A stretch of DNA of 64,000 bases from Ruegeria sp. TM1040 (GTDB taxonomy: Bacteria > Pseudomonadota > Alphaproteobacteria > Rhodobacterales > Rhodobacteraceae), in NCBI RefSeq assembly GCF_000014065.1, contig NC_008042.1:15001-79000 (forward strand), in the 5' to 3' direction. Below the pieces are notes generated by a model. The model was given only the letters and a program-made list of their open reading frames with translations. It searched no databases and was not told the DNA's origin. Positions 1-8,608 of this stretch are shown one piece after another. Position numbers and translations under genes: made by a program. Numbering within the stretch: position 1 is the first letter of the stretch; every line of letters starts with the position of its first letter.

Positions 1-1031
1 CACGCGCCCAAGCTGTCGAGCGTCCCCTTGGTCTCAGGCATTCGCGTCAACGAGTTCCCAATATGCTCCCGCCAGCGCGGCCCGACTTCCATGGCCGTGG
101 CGTAAGCCTGCAACAGATCATCGGGACGGTCCTCGGCCATCGCCTCGATCAGGAAAGCAGCCTGCTCCCTGTCCTTCGCCGATTTGAGGCTCCCTGCCCC
201 GTCACGACGCCGATCGGCAATGATCAGCTTGTGGATCGCGTAACGTTCCGGGCGCGGCACCTGGACCAGAACGCCGGACCGATAGATCGCCGCCGCATGG
301 ATCGGCTCGGCAATCAGAAAATTGAGATAGTTCAATCCTTGCGCGCTCACACCCAATGCTGGCAGATCACGGACGCTCTCATCCCCGAACGCAGGTGTCA
401 GGAACTCGACCAACTGGCCACTGCCGCCCTGGGCCCATCGCCAGCTCCGGCCTTGGTCAAGAGCCGGTAAGGGATCAAATTTGAGTGCCGAGAAGGTCTC
501 GGCCAGGCCCGGGTCGACCTGATCTTGCAACGCCACGCTCAGTTTTTCGAACTGGGCGATATCGATGTCGGCTGTATTGGCCATGCCCGCCAAAGGCAAA
601 CGAACACCCAGCTCGCCCTCATAGAGCCGGAAGGCATTCGTCCCGACGATGGTGCCACCCAACCGGAATGTCCCCGCTGCGGCCATGGCCGACAGGATGG
701 ACCCGGTCGACCGGTCGGTGGGTGTCATGCCTTCGGCGCGCAGAAGTCGAACGAGCCGAGACCGTTCTGCCTGACGTTCCTTGGCCGCCCCGCGCAGTTC
801 CTCGATCCGTCCGATACGTGCACGTGTCTCGTCACTGTCCTCGCCGATATAGAGGAACCGCATCTCCGTTCCGACGCGGCGCACGGCGTACCAATAGGCC
901 TTGTCGCCGCGCTCTTTGAGCGTTGGCTTGCCTTCAACACCGGACAAGGCCTCATCCTTCAGGAGGCGCACCAGATCGGTATAGGCGCTCATTGCGATAC
1001 TGCTGAGAGAAATCATGCCTAGCAATTTCAT
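1..1031 (-). CDS. Nucleotidyltransferase-fold protein, GSU2403-like (3' end cut by window edge)
   Basis: The minus strand stays open from an ATG at 1031 to base 1, so the C-terminus lies outside the window. Later ATGs at 1016 and 992 are possible; the one at 992 (MSAYTDLVRLLKDE) starts what looks like the folded part. The central region reads GGTIVGTNAFRLYEGELG and then ANTADIDIAQF. That is a Gly-rich loop followed by an acidic D-x-D pair, as in nucleotidyltransferase-fold proteins of the GSU2403/NTP_transf_8 type. The substrate is unknown; some relatives of this fold are toxins of abortive-infection or toxin-antitoxin pairs, but no antitoxin is visible here. The plus-strand frames over this stretch are antisense shadows. 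The gene lies tail-on to nothing visible and just downstream of the replication initiator, same strand. Confidence 0.7.
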   Translation of the reverse strand, partial: MKLLGMISLSSIAMSAYTDLVRLLKDEALSGVEGKPTLKERGDKAYWYAVRRVGTEMRFLYIGEDSDETRARIGRIEELRGAAKERQAERSRLVRLLRAEGMTPTDRSTGSILSAMAAAGTFRLGGTIVGTNAFRLYEGELGVRLPLAGMANTADIDIAQFEKLSVALQDQVDPGLAETFSALKFDPLPALDQGRSWRWAQGGSGQLVEFLTPAFGDESVRDLPALGVSAQGLNYLNFLIAEPIHAAAIYRSGVLVQVPRPERYAIHKLIIADRRRDGAGSLKSAKDREQAAFLIEAMAEDRPDDLLQAYATAMEVGPRWREHIGNSLTRMPETKGTLDSLGA

Positions 1032-1147
1032 GTTTTGATTGGCACGTACATACCTATCTAAAACTCAAATTGATAGGCAAAAGGGCGAGAGGGCACGACC
1101 AAGTCCATCAGAAACGGCGAAAGGGCCGCGCCAAGCGCGACCGCGCC

Positions 1148-2152
1148 TCAGTCGTTCATCCGCTTTCGCACCCAGCCCACAAAGGCCGCGTCGGGTTTGC
1201 GCAGGCGGGGGGCGCCGGTGCGGGCCCAGGTGGCGCGCCAGTCGGCCTCCAACGCATGCACATCCACCCCCGGCATCAACCGGCGCGCCTCGTCGCGGGC
1301 CGCCTCTGAAATCACCGGCGGCGGCACATCGACCACGGCGGCCTTCTGGCTGAAGCGGATGATGTCGCCTTCTAGCTCTGCCATCTCGTAATCGGGCAGA
1401 GGCTGGCTTTCGATCATATCGCGGACCATCTTGCGAAAGACCCGACGCGGGCTGGCGGAGCCGGATTTCTTCAGGAGGGTCTCAACCGAGATCTGCCAGC
1501 TGTCCTGACGGCCGCAGTGTTTGCGCGCAAGCTCGTAGATGCGCCGCTCCAAGGGTTTCCTCAGCCGGAAATAATCGCGGCTCAAGGTCAGCACCGATTT
1601 TGACAGCACCGCCCGATAGAGCCAGTCCGACAGCGTCACCGCCACCGAGACCATACGCCCGCCCCGGGCCTTGCGCACGATCTCCCAGCTCTCGATAAGA
1701 CCAAAACCGGTAGTGATCTCCTGCCCGCCGGTGGTGATATTGGTAGTGATCCGCGTGCCCGCGAGGCGCTCAAAGGACTCGCGCAGGCGGCGATAGGCAT
1801 CGCCCGAGGTTTCGCGGTTGCAGGCCACCAAGAGATCATGGGCCGTGAGATGCAGCACCCGGCTCACCTGCCGGCCCGCATTGAGCGCCGCCATCAGCTG
1901 GCTCACACAAAAGATCAGGATGTCCTTATCGTGAATCGTCGCCAGCCCTTTGACGCTCGGGGTCACGGTGATCTCAGCCCCATTGTGTTCGTAGTTCAGG
2001 ATGCGCCGGTCCGGGCGCGTGCTGAGGGAAAACAACGGATGCTCCATCGAAGCCAGATCATTCTTAGGCATCGCATCAAAGATATCGCAGAGGAAATACG
2101 CCCCCTGTCCTTCGGGGGGATAGCCTCCGGCCTCGCTTAGCGCGCTGGTCAT
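1148..2152 (-). CDS. repA: Replication initiator protein (RPA/RepA type)
   Basis: This 334-residue protein begins with a segment typical of the RPA (PF10134-like) plasmid initiators of alphaproteobacteria: GAYFLCDIFDA followed by MPKNDLASMEHPLFSLST. It should bind iterons and open the origin for theta replication. The middle carries the winged-helix-type stretch with SVLTLSRDYFRLRKPLERRI. The gene is divergent from parA, with the iteron-bearing origin between them, which is the normal order for this replicon class. The start at 2152 keeps the conserved N-terminal motif; a start at the internal MPKNDLA would lose part of it. The replicon class assignment (RepA type in roseobacters) is an inference from family resemblance. 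Confidence 0.85.
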   Translation of the reverse strand: MTSALSEAGGYPPEGQGAYFLCDIFDAMPKNDLASMEHPLFSLSTRPDRRILNYEHNGAEITVTPSVKGLATIHDKDILIFCVSQLMAALNAGRQVSRVLHLTAHDLLVACNRETSGDAYRRLRESFERLAGTRITTNITTGGQEITTGFGLIESWEIVRKARGGRMVSVAVTLSDWLYRAVLSKSVLTLSRDYFRLRKPLERRIYELARKHCGRQDSWQISVETLLKKSGSASPRRVFRKMVRDMIESQPLPDYEMAELEGDIIRFSQKAAVVDVPPPVISEAARDEARRLMPGVDVHALEADWRATWARTGAPRLRKPDAAFVGWVRKRMND

Positions 2153-2159
2153 GAATCTG

Positions 2160-2635
2160 GTCTCACTGCTTTGCCTGCCTCACGATTTGCGTCCTGCTGT
2201 ACCGCCAGATTCGCTTTCGTGGTTTTGATTACACTCACCCTAGGGTTATCCACAGCCCCGCACAACGGGGGTTCAGAGTCAGAAGATCGGGGGTTCAGAG
2301 TCATTTCATCGGGGTTTCAGAGTCATCTATTGCGGAAATAAATGCCCAAACCCCAGTAAAAAAAGGGCTTTGCAGGAGACCATGGGCTGCTTTAACTAGA
2401 AATAACACAATAATAACAGGATATCTTTTTTTCATCCTTCCTGTTTCTGTGCCAAAACCGCACCCTCCCTTGGGTTGCAAGTGTTGGAATTACTTAGAAA
2501 ATTACAGCGACATCATCATAATGCTTCCACATGCCGCCTTTTCTGCTATCTTGTGAGAAAGGCGATACATCGAGGGTTGGGGCCTGGGCAAATCCGGACA
2601 ACCCCCCTCTCTTCCAGCATGAGGCATGACGCAGG
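2160..2635. other. oriV: Origin of replication (oriV): DnaA box, iterons, AT-rich stretch
   Basis: The region between repA and parA holds a perfect consensus DnaA box TTATCCACA at 2246-2254. Next come three direct repeats with a 22-bp period: GGGGGTTCAGAGTCA at 2267 and 2289 and GGGGTTTCAGAGTCA at 2311. An AT-rich run follows at about 2390-2435 with several AATAACA/AATAATA words and a T tract, suitable for strand opening. DnaA box plus initiator iterons plus AT-rich DNA is the classic arrangement of an iteron plasmid origin. The parA promoter must also lie here. No clear parS was found in this stretch. Confidence 0.8.
2267..2332 (+). repeat. Three 22-bp iterons
   Basis: Direct repeats of GGGGGTTCAGAGTCA start at 2267, 2289 and 2311; the third has GGGGTTT at its head. 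The period is exactly 22 bp, two helical turns, so bound initiator would sit on one face of the DNA. The last copy ends in ATC like the second, so the unit is repeat plus a seven-base variable tail. Confidence 0.85.
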
Positions 2636-4045
2636 ATGGCCAAAGATATCCACAGCAAGGCAGGCACCACCCTGCCCCCCTATTTCAATATCGATCCCGA
2701 TGCCGCGATGGCGGAGCTCGACCAGCCGACCGACACCGCGCGCTTTGCCGAGATTGCCGAAGGCTGCGCGCGGGGACGTGCGGATCTCGCCAGTCGTGGT
2801 CTCAATGAGGAGGGTTCAAAGAACCTGCGCCTGTTCTCCACCTGGGAGATCACCCGCTATCTGATCCCCGTCGCGCAGGCCCATTTCCGCCGCGTGCTCA
2901 AGGCCAACCCTGACCTGCCGCAGGGGCGCTCGGAAACCGAGGGCGGTGCCAAATGGTTCACCCTGGATGAGGTACTGCGCCTGCGGGCGTTTTTTGCGGC
3001 CCAAGGCTCCAAGGCCAAGAACTACCTCCCCTACCGCCCCGAAGGTCTGCCTGCAAAACTGGTGGCAGTGGCGAACTTCAAAGGCGGCGTTGGCAAGACC
3101 TCGACCGCGGCGCATTTGGCGATGTCGGCGGCGCTGGATGGCTACAAGGTTCTGGTCATTGATCTGGATTCTCAAGGCTCGATGACCTCCATTTTTGGAG
3201 GAAAGATCGAGGACGAATGGCAGACCGCCTTCCCGCTTCTGGCACGGCACTACGGCGAACACCTGCGGGTGGAAAACCAGCGCCGTCTGGATCGGGGGGA
3301 TGCGCCGCAGCCCCTCGACGAGAGTCTCACCGCCGCGATGGAGATGACGGCCAAGGATGTGATCCAGCCCACCCATTGGCCCAACATCGACCTCATCGGT
3401 GCCCAGCTGAATTTGTATTGGGCGGAGTTCCAAATCCCAGTCTGGCGGATGGCGGCGCGCTCGTGGAAACTGTGGGACGCGCTCACCGACCGGCTCGAGG
3501 CGGACGGGGTGCTCGATCAATACGATGTGGTCTTCATCGACACCCCCCCGGCGCTTGGCTACCTCACCATCAATGGGCTCTCAGCGGCGGACATTCTGCT
3601 GGTGCCGATGGGGGCGTCTTTCCTAGAGTTTGATTCCACCGGCCGTTTCTTTGACATGCTACATTCCACCTTTGCTTCCATTGAGGAGGGCGAAAACCTC
3701 GCGGCCCGTGCTTTGGGTCGCCCCGAGATCGGCTTTGAATGGGATGCGGTGCGGGCGGTGATCACCCGCTACGACGGCGCCCAGCAGGGCGAGTTGGCGG
3801 GGTTGGTGCAGGCTTATATGGGGCCAACCCTGTCGCCGCACCGCCAGGACTTCACCGCGCTGATCGGTCAGGCCGGCGAGCAGGTCAACGGGATCTACGA
3901 GGCGGATTACCGTGACTTCAACCGTGAGACCTATGCGCGAGGCCGCGAGACATTTGATGAAACCTATGCGGCGTTCAAGCGGCTGCTCAATGGCGTCTGG
4001 AGGCGTGAAGAGCTGGCGGTGCAGGAAGAACGAGCGGCCTCCTGA
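2636..4045 (+). CDS. parA: Plasmid partition ATPase ParA (type Ia, N-terminal DNA-binding region)
   Basis: A 469-residue Walker-type partition ATPase. The deviant Walker A motif FKGGVGKTSTAAHLA lies at about residues 148-162, followed by VLVIDLDSQGS (A') and a Walker B region VVFIDTPPALGYLTING. About 140 residues precede the ATPase domain and include a MerR/HTH-like stretch (KWFTLDEVLRLRAFF), so this is the long type Ia form that usually represses its own operon. It drives plasmid segregation together with the ParB encoded downstream. The start ATG at 2636 follows oriV; parB lies 73 bp downstream on the same strand. Confidence 0.92.
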   Translation: MAKDIHSKAGTTLPPYFNIDPDAAMAELDQPTDTARFAEIAEGCARGRADLASRGLNEEGSKNLRLFSTWEITRYLIPVAQAHFRRVLKANPDLPQGRSETEGGAKWFTLDEVLRLRAFFAAQGSKAKNYLPYRPEGLPAKLVAVANFKGGVGKTSTAAHLAMSAALDGYKVLVIDLDSQGSMTSIFGGKIEDEWQTAFPLLARHYGEHLRVENQRRLDRGDAPQPLDESLTAAMEMTAKDVIQPTHWPNIDLIGAQLNLYWAEFQIPVWRMAARSWKLWDALTDRLEADGVLDQYDVVFIDTPPALGYLTINGLSAADILLVPMGASFLEFDSTGRFFDMLHSTFASIEEGENLAARALGRPEIGFEWDAVRAVITRYDGAQQGELAGLVQAYMGPTLSPHRQDFTALIGQAGEQVNGIYEADYRDFNRETYARGRETFDETYAAFKRLLNGVWRREELAVQEERAAS

Positions 4046-4118
4046 GGCGGTATTAGGATCGGGCTGCGATGCTCTGGGCCTGTGGCTTCGAGTAGCGGCA
4101 TGAGGAAGGACAATAACA

Positions 4119-5249
4119 ATGGCAAAACGCAAACGGCTGACCCCAGCCCAGCCCACCTATCTCAGCGGCAATGAAAAAGCTGGGGCCAGTGCCCCTGGTC
4201 CGCTCTCGATGGGGGCGGCTCCAATTGCGCAAGTGGCGTCTGATACCTCGGCGTCGGCGGCGCTCGAAGAACTCTCCGGTGTGCTGGAGCGTGCCCGAAC
4301 CAAGGGGCTGATGATCGAAGAACTGCCGCTTGGCGCGATCGACGAGACCTACCTTGTGCGGGACCGCATCGTGCAGGGCGAAGATGACATGCAAGGGCTT
4401 ATGGAGTCGCTCAAGGCGCGCGGCCAGCATACTCCAATCGAGGTGGTCAAACGCGAAGACGCTCACGGTGAGAAAACCCATGGGCTGATCTCCGGCTGGC
4501 GGCGTTTGACGGCGCTGCGCAGACTCTATGAAGAGACATCAGATCCCAAGTTCGCCACCATCAAGGCGTTGGTGGTGCGTCCCGAGAGCGCGGCGGATGC
4601 CTATCTGGCGATGGTCGAGGAAAACGAAATCCGGGTGAACCTCAGCCATTATGAGCGCGCCCGTATCGCGGTGCAGGCTTTGGCCGAAGGGGTCTATCCG
4701 GATCAACGCAAGGCGCTCCTGGGGCTGTTTCAAAACGTGCCCCGTGCCAAGCGCTCCAAGATTGCGAGCTTTGTGACGCTGGTCGAGGCGTTGGACGATG
4801 TGCTGCGCTATCCCACCGCGATCCCCGAAAAGCTAGGGCTGGGACTGGCGCGCGCTTTTGCGCAAACTCCGCAATTTGCACAGGAAGTAGCGCAGAAGCT
4901 GAGAGAGCGTCCCTGTGTCGATGCCGAGGGAGAACAGGCACTTCTGAGCGACCTCCTTGCTGCGCATGAGCAAAGTGGAATCGCGGATGTAACTGAAACA
5001 CCCCCTGCAGTATCTGATCCCGAAGAAACGCCCCAGACTCCTCCCACCTCGGACAGCCCTACTCTCATGCCGCAGGTACGCAGTTTGGATCCGGTTGATC
5101 AGAACGAAAATAGTGAACAGGGGAGCATGCCCGTAAGCACTGGTGTACACCTAGATTATTCTCCTTCCCATCAGCGTATCGAGCTAACTGGTCCAGGTGT
5201 TGATACGGCTCTGTTGACTGCCCTCAAAGACTGGCTGCGACAGCGTTGA
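4119..5249 (+). CDS. parB: Plasmid partition protein ParB
   Basis: 376 residues. The N-terminal ParB/Srx domain shows LISGWRRLTALRRL (the box I equivalent) and MVEENEIRVNLSHYERARI (the ENxxRxxLs.yErA box), followed by an HTH-type segment (RAKRSKIASFVTLVEALDDV). A low-complexity linker rich in Pro, Glu, Thr and Ser (about 290-330) leads to a short C-terminal segment that should dimerise. It binds a centromere-like parS site and partners with ParA. An AAGGA Shine-Dalgarno-like sequence precedes the ATG. It ends just before a strong hairpin. Confidence 0.9.
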   Translation: MAKRKRLTPAQPTYLSGNEKAGASAPGPLSMGAAPIAQVASDTSASAALEELSGVLERARTKGLMIEELPLGAIDETYLVRDRIVQGEDDMQGLMESLKARGQHTPIEVVKREDAHGEKTHGLISGWRRLTALRRLYEETSDPKFATIKALVVRPESAADAYLAMVEENEIRVNLSHYERARIAVQALAEGVYPDQRKALLGLFQNVPRAKRSKIASFVTLVEALDDVLRYPTAIPEKLGLGLARAFAQTPQFAQEVAQKLRERPCVDAEGEQALLSDLLAAHEQSGIADVTETPPAVSDPEETPQTPPTSDSPTLMPQVRSLDPVDQNENSEQGSMPVSTGVHLDYSPSHQRIELTGPGVDTALLTALKDWLRQR

Positions 5250-5282
5250 AAGTGAATCCTTCAGGGATACAGGACAAGGTAA

Positions 5283-5312
5283 AAGATCCTGATGCTTCTG
5301 TATCAGGATCTT
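5283..5312. terminator. Convergent terminator-type hairpin between parB and ugd
   Basis: A perfect 11-bp inverted repeat, AAGATCCTGAT at 5283-5293 and ATCAGGATCTT at 5302-5312, with an 8-base loop. It lies between the 3' ends of parB (+) and ugd (-), so it can serve both strands; on the plus strand it is followed by ACTTTTG. A rho-independent or bidirectional terminator is the simplest reading. Confidence 0.7.
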
Positions 5313-5353
5313 ACTTTTGAAAGAATATCCAAATACAGCAGCGGTTAACCAGC

Positions 5354-6658
5354 TCAGCGCCCTACTGACATATAGGTTTCAAAACCTGCCTGACGGGCAG
5401 ACTTGGCGGTATAGATATTACGCAGGTCAACCATGCGAGGTTGTGCCATCTTTCGCGCCAGAGCCTTGAGATCGAGGGCGCGGAATTCATTCCATTCGGT
5501 CAGCAACACCACCAGATCGGCATTGCGCGCAGCCTTGTAGGGATCCTCTTCCCATTTGACGCCAGGCAGGAGATCGCGCCCCTCTGCTTCGCCCTGCGGG
5601 TCCACCACCCGCACCTTGGCGCCGCCGCCGATGAGGGCTGGCACGATGGTGAGGCTCGGCGCCTCGCGCATGTCATCGGTATTGGGTTTGAACGTCACGC
5701 CCAAAATCGTGATGGTCTTGCCGTTGAAACTGCCGTCGCAGGCGTCACGCAGTTTCTCAAGCATCCGCGCCTTAATCTCGTGATTGACGCGCATCACCGT
5801 TTCGGTGATCTGCATCGGATAGCCATGATCCTGGCCAATGCGGGCCAGCGCGGCGGTGTCCTTTGGAAAGCACGACCCACCATAGCCGGGGCCTGCATGC
5901 AGGAACTTATTGCCGATGCGCCCGTCCAGCCCCATCCCGTGCGAGACCTCCTTGACGTCGGCCCCCACCCGTTCACAGAGGCCTGCGATCTCGTTGATGA
6001 AGGTGATCTTGGTCGCCAGGAATGCATTGGCAGCATATTTGATCATCTCGGCGCTTTCGAGATCGGTGGTGAGGATCGGGAAATCGCGCAGGTAAAGTGG
6101 CCGGTAGATCTCTGCCATGACCTCGGCCGCGCGTTCGTTTTGCACCCCCACCACCACCCGGTCCGGGCGCATGAAGTCATCAATCGCCGCTCCTTCGCGC
6201 AGGAATTCCGGATTGGAGGCCACGTCAAACTCTGCCGCTGGGTTTGATTTGGCGATCACCTGTTTCACCTGCCGGTTGGTGCCCACCGGCACGGTGGACT
6301 TGGTCACCACCACGGTATAGCCCTGCAGGGCGGCGGCGATCTCTTCGCTGGCGGCCATCACATACGTAAGATCAGCATGACCATCGCCGCGCCGCGTCGG
6401 CGTTCCGACCGCGATGAACACCGCATCAGCTGTGGCAACGGCGGTGGCCAGATCATCAGTGAATGATAGCCGCCCGGCTGCGACATTGCGAGCCATCAGA
6501 TCCTCAAGCCCGGGTTCGTAGATCGGCGCCTCGCCTGCTTGCAGGCGCGCGACCTTTGTTGCGTCCTTGTCGACGCAGGTCACATCATGGCCGAAATCGG
6601 AGAAGCAGACGCCGGAGACCAATCCGACATATCCGGTGCCAATCATTGCAATGCGCAT
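5354..6658 (-). CDS. ugd: UDP-glucose 6-dehydrogenase
   Basis: This 434-residue enzyme oxidises UDP-glucose to UDP-glucuronate with two NAD+. The N-terminus MRIAMIGTGYVGLVSG is the GxGYxG dinucleotide-binding loop. The catalytic cysteine sits in GPGYGGSCFPKDTAAL, and the C-terminal third has the NAD(P)/UDP-sugar binding ILGVTFKPNTDDMREAPS motif. The start at 6658 is chosen because it begins directly at the Rossmann strand; the frame extends nine codons upstream without family support. With the epimerase at 7480-8481 it supplies UDP-GlcA and UDP-GalA for exopolysaccharide. A perfect palindrome lies 172 bp upstream of the start. Confidence 0.93.
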   Translation of the reverse strand: MRIAMIGTGYVGLVSGVCFSDFGHDVTCVDKDATKVARLQAGEAPIYEPGLEDLMARNVAAGRLSFTDDLATAVATADAVFIAVGTPTRRGDGHADLTYVMAASEEIAAALQGYTVVVTKSTVPVGTNRQVKQVIAKSNPAAEFDVASNPEFLREGAAIDDFMRPDRVVVGVQNERAAEVMAEIYRPLYLRDFPILTTDLESAEMIKYAANAFLATKITFINEIAGLCERVGADVKEVSHGMGLDGRIGNKFLHAGPGYGGSCFPKDTAALARIGQDHGYPMQITETVMRVNHEIKARMLEKLRDACDGSFNGKTITILGVTFKPNTDDMREAPSLTIVPALIGGGAKVRVVDPQGEAEGRDLLPGVKWEEDPYKAARNADLVVLLTEWNEFRALDLKALARKMAQPRMVDLRNIYTAKSARQAGFETYMSVGR

Positions 6659-6829
6659 GGGGATGGTCCTTTGTTGTAGCCTCATCGTCCCCTGCTTGAG
6701 CAGGCGGAGTGTTGGGGATCAGACATATACCTGGGCATGAAGAGCTGGAACCGAAATTTTATCCGGATCACAGTCTGATGAAGGCGCAGACGTAAAGCAA
6801 TATGGCGTGGATGATTTAGTTCCGCTTCG

Positions 6830-6861
6830 GACCTATTGTTTCGCGCGCGAAACAATAGGTC
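6830..6861. repeat. Perfect 32-bp palindrome, copy 1 (possible parS or operator)
   Basis: The two 16-base arms are exact reverse complements about the centre at 6845/6846. The core is GTTTCGCGCGCGAAAC and the outer arms are GACCTATT / AATAGGTC. A second copy at 7337-7366 has the same 16-bp core. The half site TGTTTC...GAAACA resembles the bacterial chromosomal parS half site, but the spacer is 6 bp instead of 4. No T tract follows, so a terminator is unlikely. Confidence 0.85.
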
Positions 6862-6889
6862 ATATTTGCTGACCTATTTGGACCTTGGG

Positions 6890-7167
6890 AAAATGGAGAC
6901 CAAGCAAAGCGTAGTTGTGGTGGGTGAAGAGTGTCTGCGCGGCATAAGCCTCCTCAACGACATCAGCTTCGGCGATGGTCGTGGTCAGATTATTGGTCAG
7001 AACAGTAGCGGCATTGCGTGCCAACCGATCCCCATATCCGGCTTGTAAATCGCTATGTCGTCTGTCTGTTGTCGCGCGAACTTGACCGTACTCTCGTGCT
7101 CGAAATTAGAAAGGTAGATGACAGGGAAAACTCCAGTATGTCGGTTGCCAACTATTGCAACGCGTAT
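6890..7167 (-). pseudogene. Decayed 5' fragment of a second ugd-like dehydrogenase gene
   Basis: On the minus strand the DNA at about 7130-7167 (reading ATACGCGTTGCAATAGTTGG) matches the first codons of intact ugd, and about 6960-7050 matches the codons for APIYEPGLEDLMARN to the ATADAVF region (degenerate IYKPDMG can still be read). Reading frames are interrupted and the start codon is ATA. The upstream flank, including the palindrome at 7337, also matches the upstream flank of the intact gene. This is a relic of a duplicated or recombined ugd locus, identified by eye alignment, so the limits are approximate. Confidence 0.6.
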
Positions 7168-7336
7168 CAGAGTGGTTCTTCGCTTTAACCTCTTGCCCCA
7201 CGCTTCATAAGGTGAAGCATTGGGAAAGATATATATGTGCGTACCGAGGTGAGAGCCAAAATCTTGCGCGGATCATAAGCTAATTGAGGGCACGCAGGTG
7301 AGGCAAAAAGGTGTCGGTATAATAGGTCCGATTCGT

Positions 7337-7366
7337 ACCTAATGTTTCGCGCGCGAAACATTAGGT
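7337..7366. repeat. Perfect 30-bp palindrome, copy 2
   Basis: Arms ACCTAATG / CATTAGGT flank the same GTTTCGCGCGCGAAAC core as copy 1. Compared with copy 1 the left arm has AATG for ATTG and the right arm has CATT for CAAT, so both sides changed together and symmetry was kept. About 20 bp on either side are also similar (for example AGGTCA-TATTT and GACnTAT after the palindrome). Confidence 0.85.
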
Positions 7367-7479
7367 CAGTATTTATGACTTATGTGGTGCGGAGCTTCGA
7401 AAGCTCATATCGCTTAACTTTGGGGAGGTAACTGGATGATTAGACCGCTCACGGCGTGGAAGCAGCATCTATTTTCTGG

Positions 7480-8481
7480 TCAGCTGGCATAATAACCTCG
7501 GTACCAAGCGACAAAACGGGCGACACCCTCTTCGACACTAACCTGAGGCTCATAGCCGGTAAGCTGGCTCAACAAAGTGGTGTCTGCCCAGGTTGCCGGC
7601 ACGTCTCCTGGCTGCATCTCCATCAAGTTCTTTCGGGCGGTGGTCTCTAGCGCGGTTTCTAGCGCAGCAATATAATCCATCAGCGGCGTGGGTTTTGAGG
7701 CCCCGATATTGACGATCCTGAAAGGGGCAACTGGGCTCAGGGTGTCTTGCGTAGAGACAGGCGTATCACCGGGCACTGCCTCAATCAGTCCGGTGATACC
7801 CGCCACCAAATCATCGATATAAGTAAAGTCTCGGCTCATGCGTCCATGGTTATAGACATCGATCGCCTCACCGGCCTCTATCGCTTTGGTGAACTTGAAC
7901 AACGCCATATCCGGTCGACCCCAGGGGCCGTACACCGTGAAGAACCGGAACATCGTGGTTGGTAGACCATAGAGGTGTGCATAGGAATGAGCCATCGTCT
8001 CGCCTGCCTTTTTGGTGGCGGCATAAAATGACATTTGATGATCTGCTTTCTGGTGCTCATCGAAAGGGATGTTGGTATTGGCACCATAAGCCGAAGACGT
8101 GGAGGCAATCATTATATGCTCGGGCGGATGCGCGCGGGCAGCTTCCAGCACTTCAAAAGTACCTATCAGGTTGGCCTCGAGATAGTCGCGCGGCGCGTCA
8201 ATTGAATGGCGCACTCCGGCTTGAGCGGCCAGATGGATCACCGCATTGGGTTTGTGGTCAGCGAGTAGGCCCATTAAGCGCCCTGGATCTTCGAGCTTGC
8301 CGATCACAGGGATGAAATTATCGTTGACCTCCAGCATAGCGTGGCGGCGCCTTTTTAAGGCGATGTCATAATAAGGTGAAAGACAATCGAGCCCTACAAC
8401 CTGCCAGCCTGAGGCTAGAAGATAAGTCGCAAGATGGTAGCCAATGAAGCCAGCCGTGCCGGTGATGAGAGCGGTTCGCAT
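7480..8481 (-). CDS. UDP-glucuronate 4-epimerase (NAD-dependent epimerase, extended SDR)
   Basis: 333 residues. The N-terminus MRTALITGTAGFIGYHLA is the TGxxGFIG NAD-binding loop, ASTSSAYGAN carries the catalytic Ser and FYAATKKAGE is the YxxxK pair. Segments such as MFRFFTVYGPWGRPDMALFKF and GRMSRDFTYIDDLV are characteristic of UDP-glucuronate 4-epimerases (GAE/WbnF/CapI group), which make UDP-galacturonate. The ATG at 8481 starts the Rossmann fold; the 47 codons further upstream have no support. It follows logically from the ugd product and lies on the same strand, though 820 bp of relic DNA separates them, so a shared transcript is uncertain. Confidence 0.88.
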   Translation of the reverse strand: MRTALITGTAGFIGYHLATYLLASGWQVVGLDCLSPYYDIALKRRRHAMLEVNDNFIPVIGKLEDPGRLMGLLADHKPNAVIHLAAQAGVRHSIDAPRDYLEANLIGTFEVLEAARAHPPEHIMIASTSSAYGANTNIPFDEHQKADHQMSFYAATKKAGETMAHSYAHLYGLPTTMFRFFTVYGPWGRPDMALFKFTKAIEAGEAIDVYNHGRMSRDFTYIDDLVAGITGLIEAVPGDTPVSTQDTLSPVAPFRIVNIGASKPTPLMDYIAALETALETTARKNLMEMQPGDVPATWADTTLLSQLTGYEPQVSVEEGVARFVAWYRGYYAS

Positions 8482-8608
8482 GGCCCTTAGGTGGCCTGTG
8501 TGGACGGGGGTGTCAATGCTCCCTGCGGGAGCACAACTCAGGGATGGTAGAAAGCTGGAAACAAGATATGTGAGGCAAACGCAGGAACAGGTATTCTCCG
8601 GTGCCTTA

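Noticed and set aside
63-1022. Overlapping plus-strand frames of 104-165 codons
   Set aside because: They are antisense to the nucleotidyltransferase frame, which runs open for over 1 kb and shows fold motifs; the plus frames have Arg/Pro-rich shadow composition.
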